This document shows, one piece after another, positions 15,265 through 22,240 of a stretch of DNA of 23,395 nt. A program made the position numbers and the translations under genes. The notes beneath the pieces were generated by a model. The model ran no database searches. It had not been told where the DNA came from and worked only from the letters and a program-made list of their open reading frames with translations. Location of the stretch: positions 1 to 23,395 of the forward strand of contig DASWFO010000035.1 of assembly GCA_036394195.1 (NCBI GenBank), read 5' to 3'. The first letter of the stretch is position 1, and every line of letters begins with the position of its first letter. Source of the DNA: DATJPD01 sp036394195 (GTDB lineage: Bacteria; Pseudomonadota; Alphaproteobacteria; CACIAM-22H2).

Positions 15265-16200
15265 TCATTCCTTCACGACAAAAATTTCCGCGTATTCCGG
15301 TCCAAGCGCCGACGGCGCTTCATGGGCCGCAACGTGGCAGAATTTGGTCCGATAGCCGCGCTGCGCAAAAAACTTCTGGATATCCTCTTTGTCGAGCATA
15401 TAGCTCGTCGACGCGAGACCCGACAGATATGAAGACGCTTCGGTATACCCCTTTCCTCGGTACTTCACGCCGTCGTGCTCCAGAACCATCCACGGTGCTG
15501 CCGGCTTTTTGTCGTTGCAACACCAGCCGCCGATGAAAATGGCGTCACTAAGCCGGACCAAACCGTCAAAGAACACAAATGGGTTTTGACAGTGATAATA
15601 GACGCCCTGTGCGAAAGCGAGATCATAGCGCCGGGTCGCCCACGGACCGGATGATTGAAAATTGTCCATCACCAGATCGACGTTCCGCCACCCCATCACG
15701 TATTTCGCAACCAGCATCTTGAGCGCATTTTCAGGCCGCCCTTCAATCGCGGTCACCTGTGCAACCCCGGCAGCCAACAAATCGCTGGTCCGGTTACCGT
15801 CGGAAGGTCCGAACTCGATGACAGTCCGGCCGCGGAGCGGAAACACGGCTTGCAACCGATCGAGCATTTCGTTGGAGCGGTAACCGAGCTCTTCGGTTGA
15901 TCCGCCCCGGTAGACTTTGATGAGGTCGCCCAGCGTCTTGACGTTGTATTGATAATTGGAAAGAAGCTCGAGGGCCACGCTCCACGGCAGGACGAGACGC
16001 CAGATTGGCACGAGCCGGTCGCCGCCATTTTCGGTCACTGCCGCGAACTTGGCCCAATCCTCGAATGTCTTCGGCGTTTCGCAGAGAATGCAGAGAGCGC
16101 CGTCGTCCCTCAACCCGCCCACCGGAATCGGGTCAGCATACGACCATGCGACGGTCTCTGCCGCATGGCCGTCGAGCTGGAACCGCGTCGCGATCAGGCC
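15265..16200 (-). CDS. Class I SAM-dependent methyltransferase, 5' end probably truncated
   Basis: The core is a Rossmann methyltransferase. Motif I is TVIEFGPSDGNRTSDLLAAG, an acidic strand end follows (VTAIEGRPENALKM), then YDLAFAQGVYYHCQNPFVFF, then a C-terminal sheet ending FVVKE. The N-terminal ~120 residues (FEDWAKFAAVTENGGDRLVP and following) resemble no domain I can name. No ATG with a ribosome-binding site is seen. The frame stays open past 16200, but that extension is antisense to the LivF fragment beginning at 16203, so the native start has probably been lost at this junction. GTG 16122 is an alternative start. Base composition is visibly less GC-rich than neighbouring genes, with freer third positions, which suggests horizontal acquisition next to tRNA-Glu. 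The substrate is unknown; such proteins are common in surface-polysaccharide islands. Confidence 0.72.
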   Translation of the reverse strand, partial: GLIATRFQLDGHAAETVAWSYADPIPVGGLRDDGALCILCETPKTFEDWAKFAAVTENGGDRLVPIWRLVLPWSVALELLSNYQYNVKTLGDLIKVYRGGSTEELGYRSNEMLDRLQAVFPLRGRTVIEFGPSDGNRTSDLLAAGVAQVTAIEGRPENALKMLVAKYVMGWRNVDLVMDNFQSSGPWATRRYDLAFAQGVYYHCQNPFVFFDGLVRLSDAIFIGGWCCNDKKPAAPWMVLEHDGVKYRGKGYTEASSYLSGLASTSYMLDKEDIQKFFAQRGYRTKFCHVAAHEAPSALGPEYAEIFVVKE

Positions 16201-16202
16201 GC

Positions 16203-16496
16203 ATGAGGCAGATCTTGACGTCTGACCCTCGGGCGCTGATGACGCGGCCGCGCCTGTTGATGCTCGACGAGCCATCGCAGGGGATCATGCCGAAGCTGGT
16301 CGACGAGATCTTCGCCGCCGCCCGTGCCATCCGGCGCAGCGGAACGACGATCTTGATCGTCGAGCAGCGCTTGAGCGACTGCCTGGAGATCGCGGACCGT
16401 GCCTCCGTACTGCAAACCGGACGGGTGGTGATCAGCGGGACGGCGGCCTCGGTGCGGGGGAACCCCGCGGTCCGATCCGTCTATCTCGACCTCTGA
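16203..16496 (+). pseudogene. C-terminal fragment of a LivF-type branched-chain amino acid ABC ATPase
   Basis: Ninety-seven codons from ATG 16203 to TGA 16496 match only the final part of LivF. The order is RALMTRPRLLMLDEPSQGI (Walker B region), EIFAAARAIRRSGTTILIVEQ, and IADRASVLQTGRVVISG with the terminal NPAVRSVYLDL. Walker A, the Q-loop and the LSGG signature are absent, so it cannot hydrolyse ATP. The first residues, MRQILTSDP, look like a damaged version of the 'QQMLTIGRAL' stretch, with a small insertion. No livG, livH, livM or livK lies nearby. It is the remnant of a deleted or inverted liv locus, and its 5' break coincides with the 5' break of the methyltransferase on the other strand. 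Confidence 0.85.
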
Positions 16497-16514
16497 TCCC
16501 GCCCGCCGGCGGCC

Positions 16515-17504
16515 TCAACCGTCAGCCAGCGCGTGAGCGTCGCGTTCGGACCATACGACCGTGGCCGCGTCGCCAGGCGCCACCGGTCCCGCGTAGAACG
16601 TGCCGTCTGGGAGCAACGCCGACGCCTCGTAACCGGCTTCGCTCCTGAGCGCGACGCGAACGAGCGGTCCCTGATACTCCACGGCCACCACCCTTCCCGA
16701 GAGGTGCGGTCCCTCCCCCGCTCGCCCAAGGCGGCAGCGATCGGCGCGTACGGCGATCATCCCTCGCCCGTTCGGCAGCACATTGTGCCCGCCGATGAAA
16801 CGCGCGATGAAGGTGCTGGCCGGCTTCTCGTACACCTCACGCGGGGGGCCGGCCTGGCGGATGTGCCCGTCCTCCATGACCACCATCAGGTCGGCGAGCC
16901 CCATCGCCTCGTCCTGGCTGTGCGTCACGTGGATGAAGGAGATCCCGAGCTCGCGCTGCAGCCGCTTCAGCTCCTCACGGACGCGAATGCGAAGGAACGG
17001 ATCGAGCGCCGAGAGCGGCTCGTCGAGCAGCAGGACGCGCGGGCGGGCGATCAGCGACCGTGCCAGCGCCACCCGCTGCTGCTGGCCGCCGGACAGCTGC
17101 GAGGGCAGCCGGTCGGCGAACGCCTCCATCGCGACGAGCGCGAGGAACTCGCGGGCGGCGGCGTGCCGCTCGGCCCTGCCGATGCCACGCATCTTGAGGC
17201 TGAAGGCGACGTTGTCGATGCAGTTGAGGTGCGGGAAGAGGGCGTAGCTCTGGAACATCATGGCCGTGCCGCGGCGCGCGGGCGGCAGATCGGTGACGTT
17301 GACGCCGCCGATCAGGGCGTCCCCCTCCGACAGCGTCTCGTGCCCTGCGATCATGCGCAGCGTGGTCGTCTTCCCGCAGCCGCTCGGACCAAGCAAGCAG
17401 CAGTAGCTCGCCCGCGGCACGCGCAGCGAGATGCCGTCGACCGCAACGGTGGCGCCGTAGCGTTTGGTGACCGCGACCAGCTCGACGTCGTATCGTGCGT
17501 CCAT
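16515..17504 (-). CDS. ABC transporter ATP-binding protein, PotA/spermidine-putrescine type
   Basis: This is a 329-residue importer ATPase of the PotA/FbpC/UgpC group. Walker A is GPSGCGKT at 39-46, the Q-loop is in MMFQSYALFPH (Gln85), and the signature is LSGGQQQR at 137-144. Walker B is VLLLDEP at 157-163, with D-loop SALD and H-loop His193 in HVTHSQDEA. A TOBE-like C-terminal domain occupies ~240-325. All catalytic motifs are intact. ATG 17504 is chosen: it lies 10 bases after the permease stop, with a GAGGG-type ribosome-binding site. An upstream TTG at 17531 would overlap the permease. It energises the import system made with the fused permease and the Tat-exported binding protein, as the last gene of the rutA operon. 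Confidence 0.92.
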   Translation of the reverse strand: MDARYDVELVAVTKRYGATVAVDGISLRVPRASYCCLLGPSGCGKTTTLRMIAGHETLSEGDALIGGVNVTDLPPARRGTAMMFQSYALFPHLNCIDNVAFSLKMRGIGRAERHAAAREFLALVAMEAFADRLPSQLSGGQQQRVALARSLIARPRVLLLDEPLSALDPFLRIRVREELKRLQRELGISFIHVTHSQDEAMGLADLMVVMEDGHIRQAGPPREVYEKPASTFIARFIGGHNVLPNGRGMIAVRADRCRLGRAGEGPHLSGRVVAVEYQGPLVRVALRSEAGYEASALLPDGTFYAGPVAPGDAATVVWSERDAHALADG

Positions 17505-17514
17505 GGCGGTGCCC

Positions 17515-19299
17515 TCAGTCGACGCCGGCAAGCGGCCCGCGGCGGCGCTGCATCCGCACGATAGCCCACAGCGTCACGCCGATGACGAGGAAGGAAAATG
17601 CTGTCGTCACCGTCCCGATCGCGAAGAGCATCGGCGACGACGAGCTCGAGATGAGCGCATAGATCTCGAGCGGCAGCGTGTTGCGATTGCCGGCGGTGAG
17701 CGTCGTGCGGGCGTATTCGTCGTAGGAGAGAGTGAAAGCGCCCACGCCGACGCCGAGTATGCCGGGCAACAGGATCGGCAGGCTGACATGAATGAGGCGC
17801 TGCCACGCGTTCGCGCCAAGATCGCTCGCCGCTTCCTCGTAGGACCGGTTGAAGCGGTTGACGACCGCGAACATGGCAAGGAGGCCGAAGGGCAACGTCC
17901 AGGTGAGCTGCGCGCCGAGCGCCGACGTGAACAGGCCGGGCTCCCACCCGAGCACCTGGAAGCCGAGCCCGATGCCGAAGCCGACGAGGAGGCTCGGCAT
18001 GACCAGACTGGCGATAGCGATGTAGAACAGCGCGCCCGAGCCCGGAAAACGACGGCGGAAGCCGAAGCCGGCAGCGACCGCGATCACCACCGTGAGGACG
18101 CTGACCAGTGCCGCGAGGCCGAGCGAGCGTCCGAACGAGACGGGGATATTGGCCATCTGACCCGGCTTCACGATGTTCTCGAACCACAGAACCGAGACGC
18201 CGACCATCGGGAAGGTGACACCGCCGTCCGGTCCCTGGAAGGACAGGACGTAGATCACCAGCATCGGTCCATAAAGGAAGACGAGGTACGCGCCGAACAG
18301 CGCCGCCAGCGCGTAAAAGGTCCACGGCCGCGCATCACCGCCCATCATGTGCGTGTCGCGTCCCGAGCTCGCGACGTCGCCCCGGCTCACCAGCTCCTTC
18401 CGGACATCGACTACCCGCATCAGGACGGCGACGAGGACGGCCACAAAGAGCACGAGAACCATCGCGTTGGCCGCGGCAGGGGGGTACTGCATCGCCTGAA
18501 TTTCGGTCGACAGCGCCGAGACGATCGAGGCGCTTTGCCCACCACTCATCTGCTTGACCACGAAATAGTCACCCATGACCTGGGTGAAGACGAGGATCGA
18601 GCCGAGCGCGATCCCGGTCTTCGACAGGGGGATGACAACGTTGACCATCGACTGCCAGCGGCTCGCTCCGGCGTCGCGCGCTGCCTCGAGAAGGGCGGGG
18701 TCGATCTTGGCCAGCGAGTTCGCGACCGGTCCCGCCATCAGGAGGGTGTGGAGATGGACGTAGGTCACGATGACGGCGAAATCGGAGAAGAGCAGGAAGT
18801 CGAGAGGCCGCGACGTGAGGTGCAGGTGCATGAGGAGCTGGTTGAAGGCGCCGTTGCGGCCGAGGAACGGGATCCAAGCAATGGTGCGGATGATCCCCGA
18901 GGTCCAGAACGGGACGAAGCAGAGCAGGAACAGCGCCGTTCGGGTGACGCCGTTGCGCACGTGGAACATAAGGAAGTACGCGATATTGAAGCCGAGACAG
19001 AGCGTGATCGCCCAGACAATCACCGCGAATTTCAGCGAGCTGACATAGACCCGTATCGTCGCCGGCGTGGTGAGCAGCTCTCTGTAGTTGTCGAGAATGA
19101 AGGCCGGGTAGAGCCCGGTGCGGTCGTAGTCGAAGAAGCTGACCACGAGGAACAGCAGCGTCGGCAACGCGAACAGCACGACCAGGATGACAGACAGCGG
19201 GCCGACCTGGAGCCACGAGACGACGCGCGGCGAGAGCCGCAGCACCGGGATGTCGAACCGCGGGCGACGGATCGAGGAGCCGAGTGCTTGTTGAGACAC
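17515..19299 (-). CDS. Fused two-domain ABC permease (PotB-PotC-like in one chain)
   Basis: This 594-residue inner-membrane protein carries two complete binding-protein-dependent permease domains in tandem. The first (~30-300) has its EAA loop at 205-230 (EAARDAGASRWQSMV...IP). The second (~325-585) has its EAA loop at 489-514 (EAASDLGANAWQRLI...LP). A hydrophilic linker (~300-322, VRKELVSRGDVASSG) joins them, and about 12 transmembrane segments are visible. In most PotABCD-type systems the two permeases are separate ~280-residue proteins. The fusion, as in some FbpB-like iron permeases, would give a built-in 1:1 pair for two copies of the ATPase. Translation begins at GTG 19299 with no clear ribosome-binding site, 28 bases after the binding-protein gene, so it may depend on coupling. 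Confidence 0.9.
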   Translation of the reverse strand: MSQQALGSSIRRPRFDIPVLRLSPRVVSWLQVGPLSVILVVLFALPTLLFLVVSFFDYDRTGLYPAFILDNYRELLTTPATIRVYVSSLKFAVIVWAITLCLGFNIAYFLMFHVRNGVTRTALFLLCFVPFWTSGIIRTIAWIPFLGRNGAFNQLLMHLHLTSRPLDFLLFSDFAVIVTYVHLHTLLMAGPVANSLAKIDPALLEAARDAGASRWQSMVNVVIPLSKTGIALGSILVFTQVMGDYFVVKQMSGGQSASIVSALSTEIQAMQYPPAAANAMVLVLFVAVLVAVLMRVVDVRKELVSRGDVASSGRDTHMMGGDARPWTFYALAALFGAYLVFLYGPMLVIYVLSFQGPDGGVTFPMVGVSVLWFENIVKPGQMANIPVSFGRSLGLAALVSVLTVVIAVAAGFGFRRRFPGSGALFYIAIASLVMPSLLVGFGIGLGFQVLGWEPGLFTSALGAQLTWTLPFGLLAMFAVVNRFNRSYEEAASDLGANAWQRLIHVSLPILLPGILGVGVGAFTLSYDEYARTTLTAGNRNTLPLEIYALISSSSSPMLFAIGTVTTAFSFLVIGVTLWAIVRMQRRRGPLAGVD

Positions 19300-19327
19300 G
19301 ATCGGGTTCAGGCGACGAGACCCCGGC

Positions 19328-20632
19328 TCACGAGGTGATGAATTCGTTCCAGCGCCGTGTGAGATAGCGGTCCTCGTCCATCACCGAGTTCCACACCGCG
19401 ATGTTGCCCATCCGCTCCCAGAAGGCGCCGCCGTCGCGCACCCTCCCCGCCTTCTCGACCACCTTCCCGTACGGGTCGACGATGTCGCTCGCGGCGGGCT
19501 TGCCGCCGTACCAGTAGTCCCACTCCGCCTCGGTCAGGTACTTCTTGGCAGTCTCGGGCTGGGCCGAGTAGTAGCCCTGTCGGGCAATGAAGGCCCCCTG
19601 AAAGCCGGAGGCGTACCAGTTGACGTATTCGAGCGCGCAGTCGAGCTTCAGCCCGCTCAGATGCTTCATCATGCCGAAGGTGTAGCCCCAGCCGCGGTAG
19701 CCCTCTTTCAGCGGCTGGAACACGCACGGGATGCCGCGCGTCCTCACCGCGGTCACGGCGGGCGACCACATCGACTGGATGACGACCTCGCCCGAGGCCA
19801 TCAGGTTCACCGACTGGTCGAACGACGTCCAGAACGAACGGAACTGCCCGCTCTTCTTGATCTCCATCATCAGCGCGATCGTCTTGTCGATCTCGTCGCG
19901 CGTCATGTTCCCTTTGTTGCCATACTTGAGGTCGCCGCGGGCCTCGACCGCCATCGCAACGTCGATGATGCCGATGGTCGGGTTGTCCTGGAGCGCCGCC
20001 TTGCCTTTGAATTCGGGGCTGATCAGGTCGGCCCAGCTTGTGATGGGGCGACCCGTCAGGTCGGGGCGGACGCCGAGGGTGTCGGCGTTCGTGACAGACG
20101 GGACGCCGGTCACCCACTCGCTTGGCCCCTCGGCGAATTTCTGGCCGTCGGGACCTGTCGCATAGAGGATGCCGTACGGCGCGATACCCTGCGTCGATGC
20201 CTTGCGACCGTCTGGATATTCGCTCTTGGTAAAAAGCGGGATCGTCTGGTCCCAGTATTTCAGCTTGGCGATCGGAATCGCCTGGAGGATGTTGCGTCCC
20301 GTGACGTACCGCATGTAGGTCAGGCTGACGTCGGCGACGTCGATCGCATTGGACTGCGACAGGAACCGGTTCAGCAGGTCGGCGTTCTCCGAGGCCTGCA
20401 TGTGAACGGTGAAGCCGAGATCCTTCGTGGCCTGCTCGGCGATACGCGGGATCGCGGTGACCGGCGGACCGGCATGGTTGATCGTCACATCCTTGATGTT
20501 CTGTGCCCAGACCGTCGGGAAGCCGCCGATCGCACTCGATCCGACAGCGAGCCCGGCAGTGGTGGACACCCCTTTGAGGAAGCGACGGCGCGAGACCCCG
20601 CCCCGGTCCTTCTTGATGCTCCGTTTCGGCAT
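19328..20632 (-). CDS. Tat-exported ABC substrate-binding protein, PotD/polyamine-like
   Basis: This 434-residue periplasmic binding protein has a twin-arginine signal: SRRRFLKG at 14-21, a hydrophobic stretch (TTAGLAVGSSAIGGFPTV), and likely cleavage after VWA at 43. The mature region has NADLLNRFLSQSNAIDVADV, the hinge-side RPDLTGRPITSWADLISP, and later FKGKAALQDNPTIGIIDVAM. Near the end are SMWSPAVTAVRTRG and YWYGGKPA. It belongs to the PotD/PotF-type extracellular binding superfamily, but it is longer than PotD (~350), so the ligand should not be assumed to be a polyamine. Export by Tat suggests folding before secretion. An AGGA site precedes ATG 20632, 22 bases after the rutA stop. Position suggests that it captures the substrate attacked by the RutA-type enzyme or its precursor. 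Confidence 0.88.
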   Translation of the reverse strand: MPKRSIKKDRGGVSRRRFLKGVSTTAGLAVGSSAIGGFPTVWAQNIKDVTINHAGPPVTAIPRIAEQATKDLGFTVHMQASENADLLNRFLSQSNAIDVADVSLTYMRYVTGRNILQAIPIAKLKYWDQTIPLFTKSEYPDGRKASTQGIAPYGILYATGPDGQKFAEGPSEWVTGVPSVTNADTLGVRPDLTGRPITSWADLISPEFKGKAALQDNPTIGIIDVAMAVEARGDLKYGNKGNMTRDEIDKTIALMMEIKKSGQFRSFWTSFDQSVNLMASGEVVIQSMWSPAVTAVRTRGIPCVFQPLKEGYRGWGYTFGMMKHLSGLKLDCALEYVNWYASGFQGAFIARQGYYSAQPETAKKYLTEAEWDYWYGGKPAASDIVDPYGKVVEKAGRVRDGGAFWERMGNIAVWNSVMDEDRYLTRRWNEFITS

Positions 20633-20654
20633 GACGGTTCCTTTCGTGGTCGGT

Positions 20655-21737
20655 TCAGGCGGCTTGCTCGAGCTTGGCGCGGCTCGCCATCAGCGGCTGG
20701 ATGCGCGTCCCAAACTGCTCCATGCCTATGACGAAATCGTCGAAGGTCAGCATGACGCCGCGCACCCCCGGGACGGTGGCGAGCTCGTCCAGCATGCGGG
20801 CGACCGAGGCATAGGACCCGACGAGGACGCCCATGCTGGTCGGCAGCTTCTCCTTCCCGGTCTGCTTCAGCCGGCTCTTCGTGGCGAAGGAGTCCTTGTT
20901 GGGGTCGTCTCCGGCCTGCCCGTCGCGCCAGGCGAGCGCCTCGAGATCGACACCTGCCTTGTAATGCTCCCACTTCGCCATTGCCGCGGCGTCCGTCTCG
21001 TCGGCAATCACCATGGTGAGGATCAGCGCGCCGACGTCGCGGCCCGTCTTCTCCGCCGCCTCGACCAGCCGCGCGACGCTCGGCGCGACCCGCATCGGCT
21101 CGTTGAGCCCGTAGCTGGCGCAGAAATTGTAGTCGCAGATCTCGGCGGCGAAGCGCGTGCCGCGGTCGCTCTGCGCCGCGCCAATGATCGGAATCGGCTT
21201 CTCCGGCCGCGGGCTGAGGCGGCAGTCATCCATCTGGAAGAACGCGCCCTTGTAGTCCGAGGCGCCGGTCTCCCACAGCTCGCGCATGATCGTCACGTAC
21301 TCGGTGCAGTACTCGTACCGGCGGGCGTAGTGCTCGGCGCCCGGCCAGATGCCCATTTGCGTGTATTCCGCGCGCTGCCAGCCCGACACGATGTTGATCC
21401 CAAACCGTCCATGGGAGATCGAATCGATCGTCGAGGCCATGCGGGCCGTGAAGGCGGGCGGCAGCGTCAGGACCGCGACCGACGCCAAGAGCCGGATGCG
21501 CGACGTGACCGCCGCAAGTCCGGCCATCAGGGTGAAGGATTCGAGATTGTGATCCCAATACTGCGAAGGCCCGCCAAAACCGCGCAGCTTGATCATCGAC
21601 AGAGCGAACTCGAAGCCGAACCGCTCCGCCTTCTCGACCACCGTGCGGTTGAGGTCGAAGCTCGGCATGTATTGCGGCGAGGTGGTAGAGATCAGCCAGC
21701 CGTTGTTGCCGATCGGGATGAACACGCCCAGCTGCAT
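20655..21737 (-). CDS. rutA: RutA-type flavin-dependent pyrimidine monooxygenase (LLM class)
   Basis: This 360-residue bacterial luciferase-like monooxygenase closely follows RutA as recalled: GVFIPIGNNGWLIST, SPQYMPSFDLN, FALSMIKLRGFGG, WDHNLESFTLMAGLAAVTSR, ASTIDSISHGRFGINIVSGW and MVIADETDAAAMAKWEHYKAG, with GVLVGSYASVARMLDELATV near the end. RutA uses reduced FMN from RutF and O2 to open the uracil or thymine ring for nitrogen scavenging. The typical rutB, C, D, F and G partners are absent here. Instead an ABC importer follows within 22 bases, so substrate uptake and ring opening appear linked. ATG 21737 has a GGGGAG site 8 bases upstream. A sigma-54-like promoter lies about 45 bases before it. 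Related substrates (other cyclic amides) cannot be excluded. Confidence 0.87.
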   Translation of the reverse strand: MQLGVFIPIGNNGWLISTTSPQYMPSFDLNRTVVEKAERFGFEFALSMIKLRGFGGPSQYWDHNLESFTLMAGLAAVTSRIRLLASVAVLTLPPAFTARMASTIDSISHGRFGINIVSGWQRAEYTQMGIWPGAEHYARRYEYCTEYVTIMRELWETGASDYKGAFFQMDDCRLSPRPEKPIPIIGAAQSDRGTRFAAEICDYNFCASYGLNEPMRVAPSVARLVEAAEKTGRDVGALILTMVIADETDAAAMAKWEHYKAGVDLEALAWRDGQAGDDPNKDSFATKSRLKQTGKEKLPTSMGVLVGSYASVARMLDELATVPGVRGVMLTFDDFVIGMEQFGTRIQPLMASRAKLEQAA

Positions 21738-21793
21738 CCATCGAACTCCCCTGCGGTCAGCGTCGCGCAGCTACCTCTTCGCGTAGCTGCCAC

Positions 21794-21808
21794 GCAAAAA
21801 ATGCGCCA
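21794..21808 (-). promoter_or_regulatory. Putative sigma-54 (-24/-12) promoter of the rutA operon
   Basis: On the minus strand the bases read TGGCGCATTTTTTGC. The invariant GG (-24) and GC (-12) are exactly 10 bases apart, as sigma-54 requires, and the flanks TGGC.C and TTGC match the TGGCAC-N5-TTGC consensus apart from one base. The start would fall near 21782, leaving a 45-base leader before the rutA ATG. NtrC/sigma-54 control is known for the enterobacterial rut operon, so the placement is biologically sensible. No clear NtrC palindrome was found upstream. Confidence 0.6.
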
Positions 21809-22039
21809 TCCGCCCTGACCAGGCCTTTTTGACGCTACCTCAGGCAGTGCCGCTTTTTTGGACCAAGCTTTGTCAGAACTGAGCGTGCGAAAAGCGTTGG
21901 CTTTGCCGGGACCAAAGGTTCGGCGCCGCGCAAATTGTGATGCTGCTTCGATGGAAGTGCTTGATGTGACAGGAGCAAGATGGAGATCCTCGCAGCGGAG
22001 TTAGTACCGCTGGCGGACGAGTTCGATCGGCGAAGCGGA

Positions 22040-22139
22040 CGCAAGGACCTGGAGCGGGGAGAATATCCGTCTCCGGCGTCCTGTCGGCGATCTGTCGCTT
22101 GTGAAGCAGGTGCTCAAGGACGTAGCAACGGGGAAACTT
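22040..22139 (+). pseudogene. Frameshifted remnant of an IS3-family transposase OrfA (C-terminal leucine-zipper part)
   Basis: From 22059 one frame reads ENIRLRRPVGDLSLVKQVLK then DVATGKL. This closely matches the coiled-coil C-terminus of IS3-group OrfA proteins (typically ENARLRRLVADLSLDKQ-like followed by LKDV). The preceding codons in the neighbouring frame (from 22040) read RKDLER, and one extra G within 22056-22059 breaks the join. Neither an intact OrfA start, nor OrfB, nor terminal repeats are visible. It is therefore a short insertion-sequence scar, and its assignment rests on this one motif. Confidence 0.5.
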
Positions 22140-22240
22140 GTGGGGGAATTCCCTCCCCGAACCGGGTCCTCCGCCCGTGCGTTTTCGCACAGCCCCGTCC
22201 GTCCCGGTCGCTACGCTGGTGGGCAGGCGGGAGGGTTCCC

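Larger units (their letters stand above)
21738..22240. other. Divergent intergenic region between rutA and the GT87 gene
   Basis: This 503-bp region separates the minus-strand rutA operon from the plus-strand membrane glycosyltransferase. Next to rutA are the sigma-54-like promoter and several short A/T runs (~21796, 21826, 21853). A TGACCA half-site at 21816-21821 lacks a proper partner. The middle (~21900-22030) shows nothing recognisable. The right third contains a decayed IS3-type orfA piece. GGGAGGG, 5 bases before ATG 22241, is the ribosome-binding site of the next gene. Confidence 0.5.

Noticed and set aside
17464..19338. Long plus-strand frame (over 600 codons) opposite the fused permease
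   Set aside because: It is highly charged, repetitive Asp/Arg/Glu sequence produced by the complement of hydrophobic codons. The minus strand has clear permease motifs.
21814..21870. Possible RutR operator (TTGACCA-NN-TGGTCAA) near the rutA promoter
   Set aside because: Only half-sites (TGACCA at 21816-21821, and GGACCAA nearby) were found. No two-fold partner lies at the right spacing.
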